A DNA stretch of 64,000 nucleotides from Halobacillus_B rhizosphaerae (GTDB lineage Bacteria > Bacillota > Bacilli > Bacillales > Halobacillaceae). Under the pieces are notes generated by a model. It worked only from the letters and a program-made list of their open reading frames with translations. It searched no databases and was not told where the DNA came from. The position numbers were made by a program, and so were the translations under genes. The stretch covers positions 21,315 to 85,314 of the forward strand of contig NZ_JAUTWQ010000013.1 in the NCBI RefSeq assembly GCF_046719735.1. The letters run 5' to 3'. Each line of letters opens with the position of its first letter. The first letter of the stretch is position 1. Below, one piece after another: positions 43,307 through 54,000 of this stretch.

Positions 43307-43520
43307 AGGCTCTCTCCTCTTTTGTCGATTTAAATGATTACCCTTACCTTCTATTCTAAAGAAAGACTGCTTTTAAAAAAATCCAAAATATAGGTCACCT
43401 TCACTTCACTTCCATAAAACCCCTTAATTAACCTAAAAATTAGGAGGTTTAATGTTTGGTTTTGTATTATCAGTGGAAAATATTGTGTGGGTAAATCTTT
43501 TAGGAAGGGTGGGAAAATTC

Positions 43521-44861
43521 ATGTATAAAAATATTAGTAAAGGCTGGATTTTCTTTTTTGGAGCTTTAGGCGGTCTTTTGTATGGGTATGATACGGGCGT
43601 TATCTCTGGTGCTCTACTATACATTCCCGACGATATTCCACTGACAAGCTTTATGAAAGGATTAGTTGTAAGTTCTTTACTCATTGGTGCGATTGCCGGA
43701 GCTGGCATGAGTGGATATGTCTCAGATAGATTTGGCAGGAGGAAAGTAGTATTTTCTATTGCATTAGTATACTTAATTGGATCCTTCACTCTAGCATTTT
43801 CTCCGAATGCAGTTGTACTTATAATCGGCCGTGTCATTTTAGGTCTGGCTGTTGGTGGTTCAACGGCTATCGTTCCTGTATATCTTTCTGAAATGGCTCC
43901 GACTCGTTCACGAGGGGCACTTGCTTCTTTAAACCAATTAATGATCACCATCGGGATCTTACTTGCTTATCTCGTGAATTATGCGTTTGCGCCTATAGAT
44001 GGATGGCGCTGGATGTTAGGAATTGCATCTGTTCCGGCCATTCTGCTTATGGTTGGGGTATTATTTATGCCGGAGAGTCCTCGTTGGTTAATTAAACGGA
44101 ACCGCGAGAAAGAAGCAAGAGAGGTCATGGGCTTAACAAGAGAGAAAAGCGAAATTGATAACGAAATGAAAGAAATGAAAAAGATTGAAGAAATCGAAGA
44201 AAGTACAATGGATATTCTTAAATCGAAATGGCTTCGTCCGATGCTAATTACCGGATGTGTACTTGCACTTTTCCAACAATTAATCGGTATTAATGCGGTT
44301 ATCTATTACGCCCCGACTATCTTCACAAAAGCCGGTCTTGGAGATTCAGCTTCCATACTTGGAACCGTGGGTATTGGTATCGTCAATGTACTTATGACAC
44401 TCGTAGCCATTGCTACCATTGATAAGCTGGGAAGAAAGAAACTGCTGCTGATCGGTAATGTAGGCATGGTCGTTAGTTTAGCTGTTTTAGCGACTATTCT
44501 GTTTACCGCGGAGCTCACGACAGCGATTGCATGGTTGACGGTAGTTTTCCTTGGTTTATTTATTGTTTTCTTCTCTGCAACCTGGGGACCTGTTGTTTGG
44601 GTCATGCTTCCAGAACTTTTCCCATTAAAAGCACGTGGAGCCGCTACTGGAATTACCACTCTAGTGCTGTCTGCAGGTAACCTTGTAGTCTCTCTATTCT
44701 TCCCTGTTCTGCTGGATGCCATTGGAACAGCAGGCGTGTTTGTGATCTTTGCAGTTATGGGTGTATGCGCCTTCTTGTTTGTTCTTAAATTTGTACCGGA
44801 AACAAAAGGAAAAAGTCTTGAAGAAATTGAAAATGATTTACGTGGAACTACTGCTTCCTAA
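43521..44861 (+). CDS. Sugar porter (MFS) transporter
   Basis: 446 residues from the ATG at 43521, which has GGAAGGGTGGG upstream; an ATG at 43452 adds a non-conserved leader. Twelve helices with the sugar-porter signatures GGLLYGYDTGVISGALLYI, GRRKVVFSI, RVILGLAVGGSTAIVPVYLSE, PESPRWL, QQLIGINAVIYYAP and the PETKGKSLEEIE end. It resembles the B. subtilis proton-coupled sugar transporters CsbC and YwtG/IolT. Glucose or maltose-type oligosaccharides from the pullulanase locus are plausible. Confidence 0.88.
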   Translation: MYKNISKGWIFFFGALGGLLYGYDTGVISGALLYIPDDIPLTSFMKGLVVSSLLIGAIAGAGMSGYVSDRFGRRKVVFSIALVYLIGSFTLAFSPNAVVLIIGRVILGLAVGGSTAIVPVYLSEMAPTRSRGALASLNQLMITIGILLAYLVNYAFAPIDGWRWMLGIASVPAILLMVGVLFMPESPRWLIKRNREKEAREVMGLTREKSEIDNEMKEMKKIEEIEESTMDILKSKWLRPMLITGCVLALFQQLIGINAVIYYAPTIFTKAGLGDSASILGTVGIGIVNVLMTLVAIATIDKLGRKKLLLIGNVGMVVSLAVLATILFTAELTTAIAWLTVVFLGLFIVFFSATWGPVVWVMLPELFPLKARGAATGITTLVLSAGNLVVSLFFPVLLDAIGTAGVFVIFAVMGVCAFLFVLKFVPETKGKSLEEIENDLRGTTAS

Positions 44862-44904
44862 CTCCTGCTAACTTTTTTAGAGGAGTTGTTGATATTAATT
44901 CATC

Positions 44905-45028
44905 AGAGGCTGAGACATAAGGATATGGCCCAAATCTAAATCCGTACGAGGATGAAAAGGCGGCCTTAACCATTCATCATCGTGCGGATTTGTTAATGGC
45001 TAATCGACTCTTGTCCCTGCCTTTTTTT
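44905..45028 (+). repeat. Intergenic hairpin element, copy 2
   Basis: Box AGAGGCTGAGACA, 20 nt, a 54-nt hairpin region starting AAATCCGTACG and ending CGTGCGGATTT (44938-44991), and an end part CTCTTGTCCCTGCCTTTTTTT that partly complements the opening box. It lies behind the sugar porter gene and can terminate it. By eye the 54-nt core is identical to copy 1 at 39 positions. Confidence 0.65.
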
Positions 45029-45080
45029 GTGTTCATCAATTAATGAAGAACTTGTTTATTTCGTTTTCTAATGAACTTCT

Positions 45081-46112
45081 CTATTCAAATGCAGGTCTAG
45101 GTGCCGTACTGCTTCCTCTACATAAAGCTACAGGCAGTGAAACTCGGTTAGTTTCTTTAGTTTTCCCATCCATTTGATCAAAAAGCAGTTGAACGGCCGT
45201 AACACCTTTTAACCCAATATCCTGTTTAATTGTAGTTAAAGCCGGAATAATATATTCCGCAAAATAGGTGCCATCAAAACCTGTTATAGAATAGTCTTCT
45301 GGTATCCGATATCCACGTTCATTCAATCCTTTATAAAGACCAAGAGCTGTGATATCAGAAAAAGTCACCATGGCCGTAACTTCTGGAAACTGTTCTATAA
45401 TTCCGGATAAAGCTGTATACCCTCCGTGAGCAGATGTTTCGGTTTCGATCAATTTCTTATGATCATAGATTCCTTGTTCCTGAAGGGCCTTTTTATAGCC
45501 CTTCCAACGAAAGTAATTTACTGTATTTGGAGTAATTTCTCCGGAAAGCAAACATATCTCTCGGTGCCCCAAATCAATTAGATGTCTCGCAGCTTTGTAA
45601 CCACCATCATGATCATCACTATGAATTTGGTATACACTCGGATCATTTAAATAACAGTCTATATACACGGTGGGCATATCAAATTCTTTCACTTGTTCAA
45701 CCAATATGGAGCCCTCATGCGCCCCTACGACAATTAATCCATCAAGACTTCTCTCTCTAATGAAGGAGGAAAGTTCTTCTTTTGATGAGACGCCCTTTAA
45801 TGCCACAACAAATTCATTCTCCCTGACAGCAGATTCTATTCCAGAAACTAAATCCCAATAAAAAGGATTATCGTGGAGTTTATCCTCTGGTTTTGTTAAT
45901 GCAACGACCAAACCAAATAAATAGGATCTATTCGTACGTAAATTCCTGGCAGCCAAATTTCCACGATAACGATATTCCTCTATAACCTGCCGGACCCGTA
46001 CGGCTGTTTTCTGAGAAACTCTCCCTTTTTGATTGATTACGTTTGAAACAGTAGCAATAGATACATTCGCTTGTTCAGCTATAAATTTAATATTAATATC
46101 TCTCGGAATCAT
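45081..46112 (-). CDS. LacI-family regulator beside the pullulanase gene
   Basis: 343 residues from the ATG at 46112 (GAGGT upstream). HTH INIKFIAEQANVSIATVSNVI with hinge helix NLAARNLRTNRS; ligand domain of LacI/GalR type including a D-x-D-x-x-x-x-Y pattern (VYIDCYLNDPSV, SDDHDGGYKAARHLI). Position between a sugar porter and a pullulanase suggests it senses a glucan-derived sugar. The 24-bp palindrome before the pullulanase gene is a likely operator. Confidence 0.8.
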   Translation of the reverse strand: MIPRDINIKFIAEQANVSIATVSNVINQKGRVSQKTAVRVRQVIEEYRYRGNLAARNLRTNRSYLFGLVVALTKPEDKLHDNPFYWDLVSGIESAVRENEFVVALKGVSSKEELSSFIRERSLDGLIVVGAHEGSILVEQVKEFDMPTVYIDCYLNDPSVYQIHSDDHDGGYKAARHLIDLGHREICLLSGEITPNTVNYFRWKGYKKALQEQGIYDHKKLIETETSAHGGYTALSGIIEQFPEVTAMVTFSDITALGLYKGLNERGYRIPEDYSITGFDGTYFAEYIIPALTTIKQDIGLKGVTAVQLLFDQMDGKTKETNRVSLPVALCRGSSTAPRPAFE

Positions 46113-46211
46113 GTTTTCAGACCTCATTAAGAGTTAGAGTTTTATAGATAAATCATATCATATTCTACCTTTATCACTTAGGAGTTGTTCCACGCTCTAA
46201 CAGAATCCATA

Positions 46212-46246
46212 AAAAGAGGAAATACCCTATCGGTATTCCCTCTTCG
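46212..46246 (-). terminator. Terminator after the pullulanase gene
   Basis: On the minus strand AAGAGGGAATACC pairs with GGTATTTCCTCTT around a GATAG-like loop, followed by a TTTTTAT tail. Confidence 0.75.
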
Positions 46247-46257
46247 ACTAGTAGTTA

Positions 46258-49200
46258 CTATCTATCTTGAATGGTAAGCTGATTTTTGACTTGATCACTT
46301 ACCGCCCCAGTTCCTCCTAAAATATACAGCATGTTAACTCCTAGATTATCATAAGCATTTTCAATATTCGCCGGCACACTTTCTTTCTTCACTAACAGAG
46401 AAGGTGCGTTATATTTCGCTGCTAAGACAGAACCTGTCAGGGCGTCAGCAAATTTCTCCCCTGTTGAAACAAATACCGTCTTACTCTTTCCGTATAAATT
46501 AGCAGCTACTGCTGCAGAGGTTTCATAACGATTTCTCCCACTAAACCTTACAGCATCAGGTAACTGATCCATCACAGCCTGACTGACTGCTCCGTCTCCT
46601 CCTACTACAATCGTTTGCTTAATATCATGGAGCACAAGCGAAGTGGCATTAGGAAGCTCTTTTTCTTTTGTTAATAAAATTGGATACCCTTTCTTGGCAG
46701 CATATGGAGCGGCAGATAAAGCATCGGGAAATTTATCCCCATTCACTACCAGGGCTTTATCCGGGTTGCCATCAAGCCGAGCGGCAATATTCATCGCTGT
46801 ACCAAAACGATCTTTCCCCTTAATTCTTTCAATTGTAAGCCCCAACCCTTCCAGTTGATAAACAGCATACTTAGATACCGCATTGGGACCTCCCAGTACA
46901 ATAGCATGCTTGGCACCTAAGCGTTCTACCTCTTTTCGAACCTCTACATCTATATAATTGGAATGTGTTAATAGAATAGGAGCATTCTGCTTATAGGCTA
47001 GTGGAGCGCCTGCAAGTGCATCAGCAAATTCGTCCCCTCTAGCAATAACTACTGTATCAGATTGACTCCACCCTGCTTTCGACACCTCGACCGCTGTCTC
47101 ATAACGATTTTTTCCGGCAAGACGAGCGGATGACACTTTAATGACCACGGTCGTCAATGGGTCTATTGTGATCTGATTCTCTTTCACATCCACACCTTTA
47201 GGAGATTTGATTTCTTTTACTCCGGCACGGTTACGGTCCACAAGAACCTCTCCCTGGGTTAAATCCTCTTGTAAGCTAATAGTTCGTTTATTCTGGTCTC
47301 CGTTAACAAAAACATAATAGGTACCTGTCCCATCAGTTGCTTCATTCCTGTAACCTATGAACAAGTCATTATCTTTTATTTCCGGAGCTTTAATAAGATT
47401 TACATTCTCATTCACTTCGTCCTTGGTTCCTAGACTGAAGGCATTGGTAGACTTCCTCAGCTGAATCAAACCTCTTGTATATTCCATGGTATCTCTTTGG
47501 ATTCCTGGATCTGTCACTTTACTCCAATCAAACATATTAACTGCATCTGATGAATCATAAGAATCATTGATGAAATAAGGATATTGAAATGGATCCCCAT
47601 TTTCATCTACCATATAAGTTGCTTTATCTTCCGGTTTTCCATCTGCCTTCCATTGCTTTGTTCTTCCATACTCCTGTCCGGCATGGAGGAAGGAAGTTCC
47701 TTGGCTGGTCAGGATTAAAGAATTGCCTAGTCGGATCCGCCGTTGTATTTCTTCCTCGTTAGTGGCAGGATCTTTTTTAATAGACTGAGCAATCACATCA
47801 TGCAAAGTTAAGTTATCATGAGCAGCAATGTATTGAACTACGTCTCCCGGATCATCAGCTTGAATATTACTCGGTTGAGCTTTGATATTATTAAAAATCG
47901 TTTGGATATTTCGTGGTCCTCCTGTAATAAATCGAGGTTCTCCTTCACTGCCAAACCCGGATTTTAACTCGTTTCTCATTTCGTCTGAAAATACAGCCGC
48001 ACCATTCGTCTCATCCATCCAGTCCTGATCAGCAGGGGTGACTTCATCTTCTTCATTTCCATCTCCGACAAAGGTTCTCCACCCTTCTCCCAGCATCAGA
48101 ATGTCCGGATTTAATTCTTTCGCTTGATTATATGCCATCTGGACACTCTTCGCATCTAGATCTCCCATTAAATCAAACCGGTACCCATCTACTTTATATT
48201 CGTCTGTCAAATAACGGATAGAATCGCTTAAGATCTTGCGTGACATAGAATGAGTAGTACCGATCTTTCCTCCGCCATAGCCAGTCTTGGGATTTCCCTC
48301 ATTATCCATAAAGTGATAATAATTGGGGACAAGATCCCCTAATATATCTAAACTTGCCGTATGGTTATAGACCACATCGAGAATAACTCCCATGTCTCTC
48401 TTATGAATCTCTTTAATCAACTGTTTTAATTCCGCAATTCTTGCCTGCGGATCTTCAGGCTGTTCTGAATACATACCCGTTGGTGAAAAATAATTATGAG
48501 GGTCATAACCCCAGTTATAATTGTTGTTCTGGGCGGAATACTCAAGTTCACGCTCATTTTTAAGTTCATTTCCATAGTAATATTTCATTACAGGAAGCAG
48601 TTGAATATGAGTCACTCCCAATTTTTTCAGGTAATCGAGCTTTTCAGCAAAGGCAGCGAATGTACCGAATTTAGAATTCAATTCGGAATCAATACCAGGG
48701 TCAGACGTAAAGTCTCTTACATGCGCTTCCCAAATAATTGCATCTTCCCTTTTTTCATAGCCATCAATATGTGCATAATCCAGTTTTGGTCCAATGGAAG
48801 AGGGATCTACAATTGCTGCTTTCCCTACTGAATCATTATCTTCATTCGTAAAGGCAGCCATTGATTTTGCATAGGGATCTAATCCTATATGGGTCTCTCC
48901 ATAAACACGAATTTTATATTGGTAGTAATAGTTCGTTAAATTGGCAATGCCTGTATTGGATGGATCCAGCGTAATCTGCCAGACCCCATTATCCCCTTTT
49001 ACCATAGGTATATCCTTTTTGATGACCTTGGTTTGATCATCTTTATCATAAAGAATGACGGAAACTTCAGATGCCGGCGGAGACCAAAATTTAATCTTTG
49101 CTTCTCCATTTTTCAAGAGCGTCGCACCTAGATCATTTCCTTTATAGGTGAATTCCTTGTCCATAAGCTGCCAGGATATTTTTGCCGGCTTTTCTTTTCC

Positions 49201-49878
49201 GTTAAACTTTAATTTATAAGGCTGGTCTAAATCCAAATCACTCTTCAAGGTCACAATGAATTGCTGTCCCTGAAAAACGAGATCTTGAATGGCCAATTGG
49301 TCTCCTTGCTGATTAAGTACTTGAATATCTTGAGCGAATTCATCCTCAACCGTCCGGTTCATGTGACCGACCACTTGATTCTTTTCGCTAATTTCAGCAT
49401 AGGTTAATTCATTCGTTATTTCGGGCTTGGATAAGTACACCTGAGTTTGACCTTGCACTAGCCAGAACTCTCTTTCACCTGATTTAGGAAAGGTTCGATC
49501 TTGAGAGGTATCTTTTACATCCCCTTTATGAATAATAAAGTTCAAACCGTTCGTAATCTTTGAAACCTTTATATCCTGATAAACTCCCCACTTGTTTACC
49601 TTATCGAAAAGGATCGGTTCTCCCCAGTCCACTGTATAATTAATAGCGGGAGCATCTCCGTTTTCATTCCACAGATGAAGGCCCCATCCTTCATAATTTC
49701 CATCCAGTCTCTTGTAATGTATACGTATGTATCCTTCTGGGATGTTTGTCCCTTCCATAGCTTTAACTTTGCTTTGATGTGATTTTTCTGCTAAAGAAGA
49801 ATCAGGTTGAAAAGTAAGAAACGCGGCTAAGAGCATGACTAGGAATACAGCCAGTCCTGCTTTGAAGCTTTTATGCAT
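46258..49878 (-). CDS. pulA: Secreted type I pullulanase with cell-wall-binding (CWB2) repeats
   Basis: 1206 residues. Signal peptide 1-30; CBM41-like starch-binding domain (IRIHYKRLDGNYEGWGLHLW, about 48-160); a CBM48/early-set domain; then GH13_14 catalytic core with YNWGYDPHNYFSPTGMYS, DVVYNHTA, nucleophile Asp569 in YRFDLMGD, acid Glu598 in LGEGW and Asp688 in AAHDNLTLHD. The C-terminus (about 930-1206) has three CWB2 repeats (RLAGKNRYETAVEVS, DEFADALAGAPLA, VLGGPNAVS) that anchor proteins to the cell wall. It cleaves alpha-1,6 branches of pullulan/amylopectin at the surface. Confidence 0.92.
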   Translation of the reverse strand: MHKSFKAGLAVFLVMLLAAFLTFQPDSSLAEKSHQSKVKAMEGTNIPEGYIRIHYKRLDGNYEGWGLHLWNENGDAPAINYTVDWGEPILFDKVNKWGVYQDIKVSKITNGLNFIIHKGDVKDTSQDRTFPKSGEREFWLVQGQTQVYLSKPEITNELTYAEISEKNQVVGHMNRTVEDEFAQDIQVLNQQGDQLAIQDLVFQGQQFIVTLKSDLDLDQPYKLKFNGKEKPAKISWQLMDKEFTYKGNDLGATLLKNGEAKIKFWSPPASEVSVILYDKDDQTKVIKKDIPMVKGDNGVWQITLDPSNTGIANLTNYYYQYKIRVYGETHIGLDPYAKSMAAFTNEDNDSVGKAAIVDPSSIGPKLDYAHIDGYEKREDAIIWEAHVRDFTSDPGIDSELNSKFGTFAAFAEKLDYLKKLGVTHIQLLPVMKYYYGNELKNERELEYSAQNNNYNWGYDPHNYFSPTGMYSEQPEDPQARIAELKQLIKEIHKRDMGVILDVVYNHTASLDILGDLVPNYYHFMDNEGNPKTGYGGGKIGTTHSMSRKILSDSIRYLTDEYKVDGYRFDLMGDLDAKSVQMAYNQAKELNPDILMLGEGWRTFVGDGNEEDEVTPADQDWMDETNGAAVFSDEMRNELKSGFGSEGEPRFITGGPRNIQTIFNNIKAQPSNIQADDPGDVVQYIAAHDNLTLHDVIAQSIKKDPATNEEEIQRRIRLGNSLILTSQGTSFLHAGQEYGRTKQWKADGKPEDKATYMVDENGDPFQYPYFINDSYDSSDAVNMFDWSKVTDPGIQRDTMEYTRGLIQLRKSTNAFSLGTKDEVNENVNLIKAPEIKDNDLFIGYRNEATDGTGTYYVFVNGDQNKRTISLQEDLTQGEVLVDRNRAGVKEIKSPKGVDVKENQITIDPLTTVVIKVSSARLAGKNRYETAVEVSKAGWSQSDTVVIARGDEFADALAGAPLAYKQNAPILLTHSNYIDVEVRKEVERLGAKHAIVLGGPNAVSKYAVYQLEGLGLTIERIKGKDRFGTAMNIAARLDGNPDKALVVNGDKFPDALSAAPYAAKKGYPILLTKEKELPNATSLVLHDIKQTIVVGGDGAVSQAVMDQLPDAVRFSGRNRYETSAAVAANLYGKSKTVFVSTGEKFADALTGSVLAAKYNAPSLLVKKESVPANIENAYDNLGVNMLYILGGTGAVSDQVKNQLTIQDR

Positions 49879-49932
49879 TATATTTCCTCCCTGTAAAGAT
49901 CAATTAGTGGATTCAGTTACCCAGCCCTCCTT

Positions 49933-49956
49933 TTTTGATTAAACGTTTAATCAAAA
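49933..49956 (-). promoter_or_regulatory. 24-bp perfect palindrome, probable LacI operator
   Basis: Each arm is TTTTGATTAAAC and its complement, with a central CG, as in LacI-family operators. It lies 55 bp before the pullulanase start, downstream of the likely -10. Confidence 0.7.
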
Positions 49957-49976
49957 GAACAAAAAAATAAATTTCA

Positions 49977-49990
49977 TAAAACCGCTTACA
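49977..49990 (-). promoter_or_regulatory. cre site in the pullulanase promoter
   Basis: Minus strand TGTAAGCGGTTTTA matches cre at 13 of 14 positions. It sits between a TTGAAT -35 and a TTTATG -10 candidate (17-bp spacing). Confidence 0.6.
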
Positions 49991-50094
49991 TTTAACAATT
50001 CAAATGTACCACAATTATCTAATTTTTTAAAATAATTACAAGGTTTTTAATAAATAACATCTAAGGACCTGCCTAAATTGAACTACCAAAATAA

Positions 50095-50120
50095 AAAGAG
50101 GGCCGCGAAGACCCTCTTTT
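50095..50120 (-). terminator. Terminator of the arginine operon
   Basis: AAAAGAGGG (50095-50103) / CCCTCTTTT (50112-50120), just downstream of argF. Confidence 0.75.
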
Positions 50121-50123
50121 GAA

Positions 50124-51077
50124 TTATCCTTGAATAACGGATTGTAAGATTGCTTTTTGCACATGCATACGATTTTCCGCCTGCTGAAAGACGGCAGAAT
50201 GAGGGCCATCAATTACACCTGCTGTTACTTCTTCCTCTCTATGAGCAGGCAGACAATGAAGGAAGCTCACATCTTGTTTTGCCTTTTTTAGGAGCTGTTC
50301 ATTTACTTGATACCCTTCAAAATCTTTCAAACGTTCCGCCGCCTCATCTTCCTGCCCCATACTCGCCCATACATCTGTATAGATCACATCAGCTCCTTTT
50401 ACGGATTCCTCAGCATCGTGGGTCCAAACAACTGACCCTTGGTGCTTGACGGCAAGCTGACGAGACTTCTCCAGGATGGTTGGATCGGGTCCATAACCTT
50501 CCGGGGTCACGATTTCGACTTCCATTCCCATCATAGCAGCGGCAATCATCAATGAGTGTGCGACATTATTACCGTCTCCTATATAAACCAATTTTATCCC
50601 GCATAAACGGCCTTTTAATTCTAAAATGGTGAAGATATCAGCAAGCGCCTGACAGGGATGATATTGATCACACAAGCCGTTGATCACAGGTACAGAAGCA
50701 TTATCAGCCAGCTGTTTTAATTTTTCGTGAGAAGTGGTTCTAAACATAATAGCATCCACATACCCTGATAACACTTTCGCAGTATCCTCGATTGATTCTC
50801 CACGTCCTACTTGAATATCGCGTGTATTTAAGTACATCGCATGTCCGCCTAATTGAACCATTCCCACTTCGAAAGAGACACGCGTACGTGTGGAAGATTT
50901 CTCAAATAACATCGCAAGGGTTTTGCCGCTTAATACACTCGAATGTGGATTTTCCTTTAAATCCTGGGCTTGAGCAAGCAGCATAGAGACATCAGATTGA
51001 GTGAAATCAAGCCAGGTTAATACATCTCTATCCTTTAGTGAATACGTATGAGTCATCATTTGGTCCATTAAATTCAT
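50124..51077 (-). CDS. argF: Ornithine carbamoyltransferase
   Basis: 317 residues. Joins carbamoyl phosphate and ornithine to give citrulline. Carbamoyl phosphate site KSSTRTRVSFEVGM, HPCQALAD, ornithine loop region DVWASMGQ and the HCLPAHR motif. Last gene of the argCJBD-carAB-argF operon; its ATG overlaps the carB stop by four bases. Catabolic OTC is unlikely because of the biosynthetic context. Confidence 0.95.
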   Translation of the reverse strand: MNLMDQMMTHTYSLKDRDVLTWLDFTQSDVSMLLAQAQDLKENPHSSVLSGKTLAMLFEKSSTRTRVSFEVGMVQLGGHAMYLNTRDIQVGRGESIEDTAKVLSGYVDAIMFRTTSHEKLKQLADNASVPVINGLCDQYHPCQALADIFTILELKGRLCGIKLVYIGDGNNVAHSLMIAAAMMGMEVEIVTPEGYGPDPTILEKSRQLAVKHQGSVVWTHDAEESVKGADVIYTDVWASMGQEDEAAERLKDFEGYQVNEQLLKKAKQDVSFLHCLPAHREEEVTAGVIDGPHSAVFQQAENRMHVQKAILQSVIQG

Positions 51078-54000
51078 ATTACTCTCACTCCTTGTTTCTT
51101 ACTCCCGGGAAGGGGAATCGGATAATGGTTCTTTGCCTCTAATCCATCAATAAACGCTTGAAAGGTTTGCTTTTCACTAAAGACGCTAATTCCGTATTTA
51201 AGGGCACGTATTCTTCTCGATTTAGCTTGTTCCGTTTGATATTCATTCATATATATTTTTGCTTCCTTCGTTTCCACCCACTCTTTAAAGTCCAGATCTG
51301 TTACCGGTACACCATAGGCAGCCGTTCCTTCAATGAAGCAGCTATTCTTCTCTGTATATGGATTCGGTAAATCAGAAAACACCTTTGCTAATGCTTCTTG
51401 AACCGTTGCTCCCAAGCACATGCCTTCCCCGGTGGATTTCATATTAGGACCTAACTTGTGGTCAATTTCCGGTATGGCATGGAAAGAAAACAGCGGGTAT
51501 TTAACCGCCGTATAATTGAATTCCGGCTGTTCTATACTATCGAGCTTACAGGTAGGATCATCTGCCAGTACCCTAACCGCCAAATCTATTAAAGAAAGGT
51601 TTGATACTTTACTTACTATCGGTACAGTTCTGCTTGCACGAGGATTCACTTCAAGAACATAAATTTGCTTCTCGGTAATCAGGAACTGAATGTTCATAAT
51701 GCCTTTATAGTTAAAGTGGTTAACAATCCGTTCCGCATAGGAGCGAATGATCTGCTTTTGATTTTCAGGTAACGCCGATGGAAAAACAGCCATACTATCT
51801 CCCGAATGAACACCTGCTGGTTCAATATGCTCCATAATTTCCGGAATAAACACTTGTTTTCCATCAGCAGCAAGGTCAATCTCTGCTTCCTTCCCCGTCA
51901 TAAATTGATCCAGGACAATTGGATAGTGACGATCATCGGTCTGTTGCAGGGCATCCTTTAACTCACTTTCCTCATGTACGGTCACCATTCCCTGCCCTCC
52001 TATAACATACGAAGGCCGGCACAATAATGGATACGAGTATTGATCTGCTGCGAGCAGTGCTTCTTCATAGGTGTGGCAGACTGAACCCGGAATATGGGGA
52101 ATTGCCAGTTTTTTTAATGAATCATAAAATTGTTCACGATCCTCTAATGCCTCAAGAACTTCTACGGATACCCCAGCAAGAGGAAGATTAGTTTTCTCTA
52201 ATTCTTCTGCAATATTAATAGACGTTTGACCACCAAATTGGGTGAAAATCAGATTAATATCTTCGTGTTCAACGATGGATCTTATAACTTCTGGCGTTAT
52301 AGATTCAAAATAAAGCCGATCTGCCGTTTCATAATCTGTGCTGACTGTCTCAGGGTTATTATTAATCATAATCGTTGTCCAGCCAAGCTTCTGCAGACTC
52401 TCAATGGCTTTCACTGCGCTATAATCAAACTCCACTCCCTGCCCAATTCGAATAGGACCTGAACCAATGATAAGGGCTTTCTTGTTGTCTGCAAGCGGAG
52501 GGATCTCATTCACTCCTAAATACGTGGAGTATACATAGTTGGTTGCTGCCTCAAATTCTGCCGCACATGTATCCACCATTTTAAAACTCGGGAACAGTTG
52601 GTATTTTTCTCGCAGCTGCCTAATCTCTTTTTCCTCTGACTCTGTGAAATCAGCTATTTCTTTATCGGTAAACCCAAAGACCTTCGCCTGCTGTAGAAGG
52701 TGCTTAGATACGGAAGACTGCGCAGCAGATTTCAGAGCGTTTTCTACCTTCACAAGACGGTCCAAGCTATGAAGGAAAAATAAATCAATGGCGGTAGAAC
52801 GGTGAATTTCTTCCACTGCCCCCCCTAATCTCAGCCACTCTAAAATCGCAAAATACCGCAAGTCTGTAGGTGCCTGGATATGTTCCATTAACTCTTCCTG
52901 ACTAAGCTTTGGAATGGACTGATCAAGAGAAGATACTGCCTTTTGAAAAGCTCCTTCTAGAGAACGGTCGATCGCCATCACTTCACCTGTGGCTTTCATC
53001 TTCGTGCCCAGCTTTCGATTTGCCTGCTGAAATTTATCAAACGGCCAGCGCGGAAATTTTACAACAACGTAGTCTAGAGCAGGTTCAAAGCTCGCGTACG
53101 TATTACCGGTCAATGGATTTTGCAGCTGGTCCAGCGGATAGCCAAGGGCAAGCTTAGCTGCCATTTTGGCAATCGGGTAGCCCGTGGCTTTGGACGCCAG
53201 CGCAGATGAGCGGCTGACCCGAGGATTAACTTCAATGACGTAATACTGATTACTGTTGGGATCTAGAGCAAGCTGTACATTACACCCGCCAATTACTTCC
53301 AGAGCTGAAACAATTTTCAGTGAAGCTGTGCGAAGCATCTGATATTCTTCATCTGTTAGCGTTTGGGAAGGTGCGACTACGATGGAATCCCCAGTATGAA
53401 CGCCTACAGGATCGAAATTCTCCATATTACAAACAGAGATACATGTTCCCTTTGCATCACGCATAACTTCATATTCAATTTCCTTGAAACCGGCAATACT
53501 CTTTTCAATAATTACCTGACCAATCGGGCTTGCCTTTAGACCATTGTGAATTAATTCTTCTAACTCTTCTTCACGTTCAGCAATCCCGCCGCCGCGTCCT
53601 CCCAGGGTATAAGCGGGCCGGCTGATAACTGGATAACCGACGTCTCTAGCAAATTGAATCGCTTCGGATACGGTCGTAATCGCGGAACTTTCCGGAACCG
53701 GCTGATCCAGTTCGTTCATTAGCTGTCTGAACTGTTCCCGGTCTTCTCCTTTTTGGATAGAGGCGACACTCGTTCCCAGCAGTTCCACATTCTCAGCTTT
53801 CAGGATTCCTGACTGATCAAGCTCCACTGCTAAATTCAATGCCGTTTGGCCCCCTAATCCAGCTAACAAGGCATCAGGCTTTTCTTCTTTAATAATGCTG
53901 CTGATGCTTTTGACTGTTAAAGGTTCACAATAAACCGTGTCAGCTATACTGGGATCGGTCATAATAGTGGCTGGGTTATTGTTAACGAGGACAATATGAC

